This document shows, in pieces, positions 10,168 to 18,140 of a stretch of DNA of 64,000 bases; the first letter of the stretch is position 1; each line of letters begins with the position of its first letter. The DNA is from Frateuria_A sp051900535 (GTDB taxonomy: Bacteria; Pseudomonadota; Gammaproteobacteria; Xanthomonadales; Rhodanobacteraceae): the NCBI RefSeq assembly GCF_051900535.1, contig NZ_JBHZGI010000004.1, positions 310,001-374,000 of the forward strand. Reading direction: 5' to 3'. The notes under the pieces were generated by a model, which did no database searches, was not told the DNA's origin, and was given only the letters and a program-made list of their open reading frames with translations. The translations under genes were made by a program, and so were the position numbers.

Positions 10168-13100
10168 TCAGAAGTCGTACGACACGCCGAAGCGGACGTA
10201 ACGCGGGGTCTGCGAGCTGTACGGACGCTTGTAGCTGGCGCTCACTTCGATCGGATAGACCTGCGTGGTCTTCTGGCTGTCGAACACGTTGTAGACCATC
10301 ACGTTGAAGGCCAGGTGCTTGTCCGCCCACTCCGGACGGTACTCGGCGCTCAGGCTCAGGTTGTAGGTCCACGGGTTGCGGCTGTCGCCCGGCGAGCTCG
10401 GCTGGCCACCACAGAAGTGGTAGTACGGACCGTAGCCAAGACCGGGGTTGGTCTGGTCGGCGCCGTAGTAGCCCAGGCAGGTACGCGGCATGCCCGAGAG
10501 GATCGCCAGGTTGCCCGACACCATCACCTCAGGCGTCAGCTGGTAGGAGCCGTACGCCTTGATCTGGTGGCGACGGTCGTTGGCCAGGGCGCCGTTGGCG
10601 TAGTCCATGGTCGCGGCGTAATCCCAGTCCACCGTGGCCGACACGTCGTTCTGACCGATGTCGGTACGGACCTGGCCTTCGCTGTTGCCGTAGCTGCGCG
10701 AGAACAGGTAGTCGACCTTGCCGTACCACTTGCCGTCGAACGGATGCTCCAGGTACAGGTTCAGGCCGTAGTACTTGCGCTTCATCGTGGTGTTGAAGGC
10801 GAAGTCACCACGCCAGGTCATCGGCACCTCGTAGTAGCCGCCGCCGAGCTTCGGCACCAGGAAGTTCGAGGTGGAACCCGGGTTGATCAGGAAGCTGGCC
10901 GGGATCTGGCTGGCGTCGTAGGTCGCCGGGTCGATGCCCATCTCGTTCATCTTGGCGATGATCGAAACGTTGTCACCGATGTCGTCGATCGCGTTGCGCA
11001 GGTTGCGGAAGGTGCCCTTGGCGCCCCACACCCACGCATCGCCCAGCGCCTTGTCGAAGCCCAGGATGTACTCGTCCTGGTACTCGGACTTCAGGTTGGT
11101 CGACGCGGCGGTCTTGGGATCGCGCGGGAAACCGTACTCGCCGTTGTTGGACAGCGGCTCGCCGGCGCCACGGCTGGTGTCGATCGGGGTCAGACCGGTC
11201 GGGATGCCGTTGGCGTCGATGCCGGTGTAGGTGTAGTACACGCGGGTGTACAGGGAGGTACCGGCCGAACGCAGCGCGACGGAGGTCGGCAGCGCCAGGT
11301 AGTAGCGACCGGCGTTACCGTAGACCTTGAAGCTGGAGTCGCCATTGACGTCCCAGCTGAAGCCCACGCGCGGCGCCCACTGCGGCTTGGTCAGGCGCAG
11401 GAACGCGTCGCCGCCGCCACCGTAGTTGGTGAACTGGTCGTTGCGCAGGCCGAGCTTGACCATCCAGCGGTCGTTGACCTGCCAGGTGTCCTCGATGTAC
11501 TGCGCCTTCTGGTCCACGCGGACCGAAGCGTTGTCGTGGTAGCGGTACTGGGCGACATAGAAGCCGCTCTCACCACCCGGCTGCGAACCAGTGTTGGCCA
11601 CCCACGGCGAGTTGCGCCAGTCGGCACCCGGCTGCGCGGTACCCGGACCACCGATGATGTAGGTGTCCGCGTCGCCGTCCATGGTGTTGTATTCCCAGGC
11701 ATAGCCCAGGCCGGCGTCGGGGAACTTGGTGCCCGCGTCGATGTTGGCCTGCTTCTGGTTGTCGATACCGGCGGTGATCGTGTGATCGCCGAGGTGGTAG
11801 CTGACGTCCAGGCGCAGGTTGGTGGTGGTCGAGCGGTGACCCGGCAGGTTGATCGTCGACACCGTCTGGTTGTTCGTGATCGGGTTGCCGCCGTTGATCG
11901 CCGGGTTCTGGTCCTGCGCACCGAAGATGTACGGGTTGGTCGGATCGTAGTCCGGCGTGTTGCTGTACCAGGTGCCCTTCATCTTGCCGTACATCGCCGA
12001 GACGGTCAGGTCGTCGGTGATGTAGCTGGTGAACTTGGCGGAGTACATGTCCGCGCCGTTCTTGGTGTGGGTGTCGTTGCTGTTGAAGTCGCCTTCGGTC
12101 AGCGTTTCGTAATCGAAGCTGTTGAAACGGCCTTCATACGAGGACTTGCTCGACGCGCCGGTGACTTCGAGGATGTTGCTGTCGTTGATGTTCCAGTCCA
12201 GCTTGCCGTACCACTTCGGGTTGTCGTAGCGGTAGTGGTCGGTGAACGGGGCAACGTTCGAACCGGTGGACTTGCCCTGCTCGCGCTCCGCCTCGACGGC
12301 GGCGAACATGAACAGCTTGTCCTTGATCAGCGGACCGCCGACGTAACCGTCGACCGTGGTCACCCAGGTCTTGTTGTCCTGGCGGTACTGGCGCAGGGCA
12401 CCGTCGGTGCCGTCGGCGTTGACGTAGTGCCAGTTCTTCGGATCGCCCTTGAGCTGGCTCGGGGTCCACTGGACCTGGCCGCCGAAGTGCCATTCGTTGG
12501 TGCCGCGCTTGCCGACCTGGCTGATCACGCCGCCGTCGGAACGACCATAGGCCGCACCGTAGCCGCCGCTGAGGATTTCCTGCTGGTCGATCGCGCCATA
12601 CGGCAGGCTGATGCCGCCGAAGCCGCTGAGCGGATCAGTCGTGTTGAAACCGTTGATGTAATAGGCGTTCTCGGTGACCGAGGAACCGCCGAAGGACACC
12701 ACCTGGCCGCCCAGCGGGCTCTGGAACAGCGAGCTGCCCTGCACCACGCCCGGGGCCAGCAGCGCGATCGCCTCGGCGCTGCGAGCCAGCGGCAGCTTGG
12801 CCAACTGCTCGGCGGTGATGACGGTACGCGAGTCCACGCCGGTCACGTCGATCGTCGGCAGCGCATTGGCGCTGACGGTGATGGCGGACAGGTTCTGGGC
12901 GTCAGCCGCGCCCGCCGCAGCGAACGAGACCTGCGTACCGGCACCCACGCGCAGGGTGACGTCCTTGCGGGAATCGACGTTCTGGCCGTTCTGGCGCAGG
13001 GTGACGGTGTAGTCGCCCAGCGGCAGCTGGTTGGCCACGAAGTGACCGGAAGCGTCGACCGCGACTTCACGCGAGAAACCGGTGCTGTTCTGGATCAGGA

Positions 13101-13245
13101 CGGTCTCGCCCTGGGCGGCCGGTGCATCACCGAAGATGCTGCCGGTGGTCGCCTGTGCAAAGGCAACGCCGGCGAAGCCCACGCTCAGGGCGACGGCGAG
13201 GGCCGTCCGGCGGATGGCCGGGCGATTGGCAACTTGCAAGCTCAT
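10168..13245 (-). CDS. TonB-dependent receptor, Oar-like, with carboxypeptidase-regulatory-like domain
   Basis: Outer-membrane beta-barrel receptor of 1025 residues. A signal peptide (about 1-30, ending FAGVAFAQA) precedes a carboxypeptidase-regulatory-like Ig fold (about 35-105, with GHFVANQLPLGDYTVTLRQN). The plug follows from about 125 to 235 (TAEQLAKLPLARSAEAIALL, YYINGFNTTDP, YGAAYGRSDGG). The rest is barrel, rich in Y/W/G strands, and ends in the outer-membrane aromatic terminus FGVSYDF. Oar-type receptors are often large and can act in uptake or in protein export; the ligand here is unknown. GGGGAG eight nt before the ATG is the ribosome site, and an inverted repeat abuts it. It is monocistronic, bounded by a terminator downstream. 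Confidence 0.92.
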   Translation of the reverse strand: MSLQVANRPAIRRTALAVALSVGFAGVAFAQATTGSIFGDAPAAQGETVLIQNSTGFSREVAVDASGHFVANQLPLGDYTVTLRQNGQNVDSRKDVTLRVGAGTQVSFAAAGAADAQNLSAITVSANALPTIDVTGVDSRTVITAEQLAKLPLARSAEAIALLAPGVVQGSSLFQSPLGGQVVSFGGSSVTENAYYINGFNTTDPLSGFGGISLPYGAIDQQEILSGGYGAAYGRSDGGVISQVGKRGTNEWHFGGQVQWTPSQLKGDPKNWHYVNADGTDGALRQYRQDNKTWVTTVDGYVGGPLIKDKLFMFAAVEAEREQGKSTGSNVAPFTDHYRYDNPKWYGKLDWNINDSNILEVTGASSKSSYEGRFNSFDYETLTEGDFNSNDTHTKNGADMYSAKFTSYITDDLTVSAMYGKMKGTWYSNTPDYDPTNPYIFGAQDQNPAINGGNPITNNQTVSTINLPGHRSTTTNLRLDVSYHLGDHTITAGIDNQKQANIDAGTKFPDAGLGYAWEYNTMDGDADTYIIGGPGTAQPGADWRNSPWVANTGSQPGGESGFYVAQYRYHDNASVRVDQKAQYIEDTWQVNDRWMVKLGLRNDQFTNYGGGGDAFLRLTKPQWAPRVGFSWDVNGDSSFKVYGNAGRYYLALPTSVALRSAGTSLYTRVYYTYTGIDANGIPTGLTPIDTSRGAGEPLSNNGEYGFPRDPKTAASTNLKSEYQDEYILGFDKALGDAWVWGAKGTFRNLRNAIDDIGDNVSIIAKMNEMGIDPATYDASQIPASFLINPGSTSNFLVPKLGGGYYEVPMTWRGDFAFNTTMKRKYYGLNLYLEHPFDGKWYGKVDYLFSRSYGNSEGQVRTDIGQNDVSATVDWDYAATMDYANGALANDRRHQIKAYGSYQLTPEVMVSGNLAILSGMPRTCLGYYGADQTNPGLGYGPYYHFCGGQPSSPGDSRNPWTYNLSLSAEYRPEWADKHLAFNVMVYNVFDSQKTTQVYPIEVSASYKRPYSSQTPRYVRFGVSYDF

Positions 13246-13255
13246 GCAAAACTCC

Positions 13256-13271
13256 CCAAAACCTGTTTTGG
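13256..13271. repeat. Inverted repeat abutting the receptor ribosome site
   Basis: CCAAAAC, 2 nt, GTTTTGG: a 7-bp inverted repeat whose base overlaps two bases of the GGGGAG ribosome site of the TonB receptor starting at 13245. In the mRNA it could form a hairpin next to the initiation region, or on DNA serve as a protein site. Function unknown. Confidence 0.45.
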
Positions 13272-13482
13272 AATAGAAGGACTGAGGCCATCGTTATGCC
13301 TCGTGGCAACGAGCACGATCGTCCATCCGCGTCCGAAAACGGTTCACAAGGAGTGCCTGTGGGAAGCCAGCAACCGCATAGGGGGATCGGTGCTGGCGAG
13401 ACAGGCTTTGTGGGGAAGCGGGGCTCGTTTGACCGAACCTTAAGATGCCCACAGCAAAAATTCAACATTTGTTGTAAAGGCG

Positions 13483-14508
13483 TTACGGCCGCATTGCGGC
13501 GCGGCCCAGGGCGGGCTCATCGGTAAAGAACGCATCGATCCCGGCCTCCAGGTGCGCGCGAATCTCCTCGATCGACCCCGCCGCATTGCGTGCTCCCGGG
13601 TCTTCACCACGCCACAGCGAACGCGGCAGGAACACGTTTTCCGGACGGAAGGTCCATGCGTGCACGTGAAGCCCCGCCGCATGCGCATCGCGCACCAGCG
13701 GCGTGGGCGCGCCGAGGCGGCCCGCGCCGTCCAGCGGCAGGATCGCACGCGCGTTCGGGCCGATCGCATCGGCCCAGGTCGCCACCTCGCGCAGGCCGTC
13801 GGGCGTGAGCAGGTCGGCGTAGCGCAGGTGGCCGCCTCCGACCGCGACATCCCACGGTTGCGCCTGCGGCTCGTCGATGAGCTGCAGCAGGCGCACGTTG
13901 GGTAGGTCGCCCAGGCAGGGACGCAACGCGCGCAGGTTGGTGAGCTCGAAGGACTGGATCACCACCGGCACGCTGCGCGTGCAGGCATGCGCCTGGAGCG
14001 TGTCGAGCAGACGCTGCTCCATCGGCAGGCCGTGGCGCTGGAACCATGTGCCGTGCTTGATCTCCGGGATCAGCCCGACGACCCGCCCGTACCGTGCACC
14101 CTCGGCCGCCAGCAGTTCGATGATTTCCTCCAGCGTGGCGATCGGGTATTGCCCGTCGTGGGCGGTGCCGCGAAGGTCGGGCAGACGCTCGCGGGCGCGC
14201 AGGGTCTTGAGTTCGGCCAGGGTGAAATCTTCGGTGAACCAGCCCTCGCACGCCACGCCGTCGACGACCTTGCGCGTGCGTCGGGCGGCGAAGCGCGGGT
14301 GTGCGGCCACGTCGGTGGTCGCGCCGATCTCGTTCTCGTGACGGGCCACCAGCACGCCGTCGCGCGTCATCACCAGGTCCGGTTCGATCAGGTCGGCGCC
14401 GTCGGCGATGGCGCGGGCGTAGGCGGCCAGGGTGTGCTCGGGCAGGAGCGCGCTGGCGCCGCGGTGCGCGATGACCTGGGGGCAAGGAATGAGGGGACGT
14501 TCGCTCAT
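13483..14508 (-). CDS. Glycerophosphodiester phosphodiesterase
   Basis: Hydrolyses glycerophosphodiesters to glycerol-3-phosphate and an alcohol. The 341-residue protein starts at ATG 14508 just before the family core (VIAHRGASALLPEHTLAAY). It shows the catalytic HRGAS near residue 15, the metal-binding EPDL near 43, a second histidine in VARHENEI near 57, and the C-terminal signature DAFFTDEP. There is no signal peptide, which suggests a cytoplasmic (UgpQ-like) location, although the GlpQ-like length of about 340 leaves this open. A longer GTG-started form from 14544 would begin inside a repeat element and is less likely. It is the last gene of the minus-strand run that begins with the GlcNAc kinase, but a repeat of about 60 nt separates it from nagX. 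Confidence 0.88.
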   Translation of the reverse strand: MSERPLIPCPQVIAHRGASALLPEHTLAAYARAIADGADLIEPDLVMTRDGVLVARHENEIGATTDVAAHPRFAARRTRKVVDGVACEGWFTEDFTLAELKTLRARERLPDLRGTAHDGQYPIATLEEIIELLAAEGARYGRVVGLIPEIKHGTWFQRHGLPMEQRLLDTLQAHACTRSVPVVIQSFELTNLRALRPCLGDLPNVRLLQLIDEPQAQPWDVAVGGGHLRYADLLTPDGLREVATWADAIGPNARAILPLDGAGRLGAPTPLVRDAHAAGLHVHAWTFRPENVFLPRSLWRGEDPGARNAAGSIEEIRAHLEAGIDAFFTDEPALGRAAMRP

Positions 14509-14523
14509 GGGGCGATATGCGAC

Positions 14524-14582
14524 CGTAGGGTGGACATCAGCCACCCGCTCCTGCGCCAGGGCGGGCTCCAGCCCACCCTACG
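14524..14582. repeat. Dispersed palindromic repeat, family C, copy 1
   Basis: Outer arms CGTAGGGTGG (14524-14533) and CCACCCTACG (14573-14582) are perfect inverted copies around a core with GGGCGGGCTCCAGCCC. This REP-like element fills the gap between nagX and the glycerophosphodiesterase gene. A related element is at 62208-62252. Confidence 0.7.
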
Positions 14583-14589
14583 CGATCGC

Positions 14590-15696
14590 TCACAGCTTGA
14601 GGTAGAGGCGGCGCCGGTCCATCGCCCACGCGATCGCCCACCACAACGCCACGAAGGCGATCGCCCAGGCGAGCGACGCGATCCACGGGCCGGCCAACGG
14701 CACGATCCAGCCGACGAACACGTGCTGGTACAGCGGCTCCTGCCACCCCAACGCGGGCAGCGCGATCTGCATCAGTTCGGAGCCGGCGTAGACGGCGATC
14801 GCGTTCATGCCGAAGCGGCGGCCCAGCGCGGGCCAGCCGTGGACGTCGACCAGCCAGTGGCAGGCCGACAGCGCCAGCATGGCCCACCCGCCGGTCCACA
14901 ACGCGAACGAGGGCGTCCAAAGGTTCTTGTTGAGCGGCATCCACAACGACCAGGCCGCACCGAGCGCGAGTGTCACGACACCAGCAACCAGCAGGCGCCC
15001 CGGTTGCCGTGCACGCAGCCAAACGCCGGCGCACAGGCCAAGCAGGCTGCTGGCGATCGCCGGCAGCGTGGCGGGCAGGCCTTCCGGGTCGTGCACCTGC
15101 CCGGTGGCGGGGTTGTGATCCCACACGTATTGCCCGAAGACCGCGCCATCGATGCGGTCGACGATGTTGTTCCATTCGTCCAGGGTGCCGCCCGAGAGCA
15201 GCAGCACCGTGTAGCCGGCCAGCAGCGCCGCGATGGCGAACCACCAGGCGCGTCGCGGCGTGTAGATGGCGAACGCGGCGGCCGCTGCGAAGCACACGCC
15301 GATCCGCTGCAGCACGCCCGGCCAGCGCATTTCGCGTCCCGGCAGCCACCACGCCGCCAGCGCGTTGATCGCCAGGCCCAGCGCGAGGATGCGCAGCGCC
15401 CGCCACAGCGCCGCGTTGCGCAGCCGGTCGGGCGCCACGCCCTGCTCCAGACGCGGCAGGATCGCCAGCGCCACGGACACGCCCATCACGAACAAAAAGA
15501 ACGGGAACACCAGGTCGGTCGGCGTGCAGCCGTGCCAGGCGGCGTGCTCCAACGGCCAGTAGACGTGCCCCCAGTCGCCCGGATCGTTGACCAGCAGCAT
15601 CGCCGCCACGGTGCAGCCGCGCAGGGCGTCCACCGAGTCCAGCCGGCGGGCGCCCTGGCCCGTTGCCAGCGTCGGCGTCGGCTTGCCCACCATCAT
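14590..15696 (-). CDS. nagX: NagX-like membrane protein (DUF5009/acyltransferase-related)
   Basis: A polytopic inner-membrane protein of 368 residues related to the heparan-alpha-glucosaminide N-acetyltransferase family and to NagX of GlcNAc clusters. The signature region is SVDALRGCTVAAMLLVNDPG near 22, followed by WHGCTPTDLVFPFFLFVMG near 55. About ten hydrophobic helices follow. Start codons ATG 15696 or 15693 lie 17-20 nt after the hexosaminidase stop, so the two are probably co-transcribed. NagX proteins recur in GlcNAc utilisation loci of proteobacteria and are thought to act on or move amino sugars, but a biochemical role is not settled. The symbol is given from family and context. Confidence 0.8.
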   Translation of the reverse strand: MMVGKPTPTLATGQGARRLDSVDALRGCTVAAMLLVNDPGDWGHVYWPLEHAAWHGCTPTDLVFPFFLFVMGVSVALAILPRLEQGVAPDRLRNAALWRALRILALGLAINALAAWWLPGREMRWPGVLQRIGVCFAAAAAFAIYTPRRAWWFAIAALLAGYTVLLLSGGTLDEWNNIVDRIDGAVFGQYVWDHNPATGQVHDPEGLPATLPAIASSLLGLCAGVWLRARQPGRLLVAGVVTLALGAAWSLWMPLNKNLWTPSFALWTGGWAMLALSACHWLVDVHGWPALGRRFGMNAIAVYAGSELMQIALPALGWQEPLYQHVFVGWIVPLAGPWIASLAWAIAFVALWWAIAWAMDRRRLYLKL

Positions 15697-15712
15697 CGCC
15701 GCGCGCCCATCG

Positions 15713-17989
15713 TCAGCGCGGGGCGTCCAGCGATAGCCGTCCAAACGCATACAACGGTCCGTCGCCAGTCGCGTTGAAGGCCAGGCAGAGGTCGTGCGTG
15801 CCCTGCTGGCGCTCGAAGCACGCATCGAGCGCGAAGCGGCGTGGCGTGGTGCTCGGGTCGGGCAGTGGCAGGGTGGCCAGGATGTCGCCCTCGCAGCTGT
15901 CGCGACGGATCACCAGCTCGCCGAACGCGGTAGCCTTCGGCCGACGCACCACCAGCCGGGCCTCATGCGCGAGCGCATAGTTGTTGGGCAGCCGGGCCAG
16001 TTCGACGTGCAGCGCCTGCGCGCCATCCAGCGGCGCGGCGGGCCACACCTGGCATGCATTGAACAGATTGATCGTGTAGACCGGCCGTCGCGACGTGGCA
16101 TCGGGCAGCGGCTGCACGCGCAGGCGGAACGGATTGCCCGGACAGTTGACCAGCGTGTTGCCGTCGCGCGCATACAGGTCCGCCGCGTGGAAACTGCGCA
16201 CGCGCCGCGCCAGGATGCTGCCATCCGGCGCGAAGGTGGTGGCGCGCACGGTCAGCGGCAGCGTCACCGCCAGCGGCTTTTCGTAGGCCGGTGAACCCGG
16301 ATTGGGCGCGCTTCCGTCCAGCGTGTAGCGCATGGTGCCGAAGCCGGACTGGTTGCCCAGCGTGAGCGTCGTCCTGCCATGGGCACGCGCGGCCCCTTCG
16401 TCGATCGTGATGGACGGCGCGAAGGCACTGTCGGCCCAGGTGATACCCGCGCGGCGGTAGCGCTCCAGTTGCTTTGGCAGCCGTGCGAGGAAGCCTTTCC
16501 AGTCGTGGCGCGCCGGCGGCGTCCACAGCACTTCGGATAGGGCATCCAGGCGCGGGAACACCATGTATTCGACATGCCGCATGCCCGGCATGTGCTCGGT
16601 CCAGACATTGGCCTGCGCGCCGAGGATGTGCCGCACCTGCGCCGCATCGAGCGCGGCCGGCACCGGTTCGAACGCGTAGATGTCGGCCAGGCTCCTGGGC
16701 GGGATGCGCCCGGTGGTCTCGTCGTCGCTGCCGCTCTGGAGCTGGTCGAAGTAGAGGTCCGGCGAGGGCGAGAGCACGACGTCGTGGCCGAGCTTCGCCG
16801 CATCGACCGCGCCTTCGGTGCCGCGCCAGGACATCACCATTGCGTCGCCCGGCACGCCGCCCTGCAGGATCTCGTCCCAACCGATCATGCGGCGCCCGTG
16901 CCGTTTCAGATAACTCCCCAGGCGGGCCATCATCCAGCTCTGCAGCTCGTCCTCGGTCTTCAGGCCCAGCGCCTTCATGCGCGCCTGCACCGCGAGCGAG
17001 GCCTGCCACTGGTCCTTCACCGCCTCGTCGCCACCGAGGTGGATCCAGCGCGAGGGAAACAGCGTCATCACTTCGTCGAGCACGCTCTCCAGGAAATGGA
17101 GCGTGGGCTCGTCGACGTTGTACAGCGTGGTGTTGACGCCCCAGTCCGTCGACACCGCGATGCGCTTGCCGGTGACGCCGAACTGCGGATACGAGGCGAC
17201 CGCCGCGGTGGCGTGCCCGGGCAGGTCCAGCTCCGGCACGATGGTGATGCCGCGCGCGGCGGCGTAGGCGACCAGCGCGCGGATGGTCTCCTGGGTGTAG
17301 TAACCGCCGTAGCGCGCCGGCTCACCGTCCTCGCCCGCGGCCGGCGGCGTGCGCCACGCGCCGACGCGCGTGAGCTCGGGCCAGCGCTTGATCTCGATGC
17401 GCCAGCCCTGGTCGTCGGTCAGGTGCCAATGCAGCACGTCCAGTTTGTGCAGCGCCATCTGGTCGATCAGTGCGCGGATCTCGTCCGGGGTCTGAATGTG
17501 CCGGACCGAGTCGAGCATCAGTCCGCGCCAGGCGAAGCGCGGCGCGTCGGCGATGTGCAGCGCGGGGACTGCACTCTGCCCGGCCTCGTCCAGCAACTGG
17601 TAAAGGGTGACGGCGCCGTGCAGCAGCCCCGCGTCGTCCGCGCCGACGATGCGGATGCCATCGACACCGACGTCCAGCGTGTAGCCGCCGATGGCAAGAC
17701 CGGCATGCACATCGCGCACCAGCGCGATGGCGCCCGCGATGGGCACGCCCTCGGCCAGGGCAAGGCGGGGCCCGTGCGTGCGGGCCAACTGGGACATCAG
17801 GAATTCGGCGGCATGGCGCGCACCGTCGTCATGGGCGGGGATGCGCAACGGCGTGACCGATGCCAGCCTGAACTGGCCGTGGGCCAGGCTCAGCTGCGCG
17901 GGTCGCGGGATAAGCGAAGGTTCGCCCGCTGCCGCGGAGGCGGAGGAGGCGGCCAGGCCCAGGAGCAGGCCGAGTAGCAAGCGATGCAT
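15713..17989 (-). CDS. Beta-N-acetylhexosaminidase, GH20
   Basis: Secreted exo-enzyme that releases terminal GlcNAc (or GalNAc) from chitin oligomers or glycans, feeding the adjacent nag genes. The 758-residue protein starts at ATG 17989 (GGAG eight nt upstream) with a signal peptide rich in Leu/Ala. A GH20b-type N-terminal domain precedes the TIM barrel, which starts near FAWRGLMLDSVRH. The acid/base pair is seen as HLGGDEAVKDQW near residue 320. WHLTDDQGWR lies near 205. A C-terminal extension of about 230 residues includes a chitobiase/beta-hexosaminidase C-terminal-like segment (MRYTLDGSAPNPGSPAY). An intrinsic-terminator-like hairpin lies 17 nt upstream of the start codon, which is unusual for a gene with no other obvious promoter. 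Confidence 0.93.
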   Translation of the reverse strand: MHRLLLGLLLGLAASSASAAAGEPSLIPRPAQLSLAHGQFRLASVTPLRIPAHDDGARHAAEFLMSQLARTHGPRLALAEGVPIAGAIALVRDVHAGLAIGGYTLDVGVDGIRIVGADDAGLLHGAVTLYQLLDEAGQSAVPALHIADAPRFAWRGLMLDSVRHIQTPDEIRALIDQMALHKLDVLHWHLTDDQGWRIEIKRWPELTRVGAWRTPPAAGEDGEPARYGGYYTQETIRALVAYAAARGITIVPELDLPGHATAAVASYPQFGVTGKRIAVSTDWGVNTTLYNVDEPTLHFLESVLDEVMTLFPSRWIHLGGDEAVKDQWQASLAVQARMKALGLKTEDELQSWMMARLGSYLKRHGRRMIGWDEILQGGVPGDAMVMSWRGTEGAVDAAKLGHDVVLSPSPDLYFDQLQSGSDDETTGRIPPRSLADIYAFEPVPAALDAAQVRHILGAQANVWTEHMPGMRHVEYMVFPRLDALSEVLWTPPARHDWKGFLARLPKQLERYRRAGITWADSAFAPSITIDEGAARAHGRTTLTLGNQSGFGTMRYTLDGSAPNPGSPAYEKPLAVTLPLTVRATTFAPDGSILARRVRSFHAADLYARDGNTLVNCPGNPFRLRVQPLPDATSRRPVYTINLFNACQVWPAAPLDGAQALHVELARLPNNYALAHEARLVVRRPKATAFGELVIRRDSCEGDILATLPLPDPSTTPRRFALDACFERQQGTHDLCLAFNATGDGPLYAFGRLSLDAPR

Positions 17990-18005
17990 GCGTGGGCTCC
18001 GTGGC

Positions 18006-18032
18006 AAAAAGCGGACCCGGCAAGCCGCCGGG
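18006..18032 (-). terminator. Terminator-like hairpin just before the hexosaminidase gene
   Basis: On the minus strand a CCCGGC/GCCGGG stem (18016-18021 with 18027-18032) is followed by TCCG and then TCTTTTT-type residues; the T5 run is 18006-18010. It ends 17 nt before the hexosaminidase ATG, so it either terminates the receptor transcript or attenuates read-through into the downstream gene. Confidence 0.55.
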
Positions 18033-18041
18033 CCCGGGCGG

Positions 18042-18099
18042 GGAGTTTGCCAAACTCCAAGTGATCGGGATGCGGGCGGACCGCTCCTGGCGGTCCGCC
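18042..18099 (-). other. Two strong hairpins in the receptor-hexosaminidase gap
   Basis: GGAGTTTG, 1 nt, CAAACTCC (18042-18058) and GGCGGACCG, 7 nt, CGGTCCGCC (18075-18099) are perfect 8- and 9-bp inverted repeats. With the family A repeat at 18108 and the terminator-like hairpin at 18016 they make four consecutive stem-loops in a 151-nt gap. Such a run may protect or end the receptor mRNA. Confidence 0.5.
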
Positions 18100-18107
18100 C
18101 TCGCCCA

Positions 18108-18127
18108 CCTTCTCCCGAGGGAGAGGG
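18108..18127. repeat. Dispersed palindromic repeat, family A, copy 3
   Basis: CCTTCTCCC, GA, GGGAGAGGG stem with one G-T wobble, and flank CCCTCGCCCA. It lies 14 nt past the stop codon of the TonB receptor ending at 18141. Confidence 0.65.
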
Positions 18128-18140
18128 TTTCCAGCGCGCG

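Noticed and set aside
10153..13443. 1096-residue plus-strand ORF antisense to the Oar-like receptor
   Set aside because: Its length follows from high GC on the strand opposite a long gene; composition is Val/Arg/Gly-rich without domains, and the receptor on the other strand is unmistakable.
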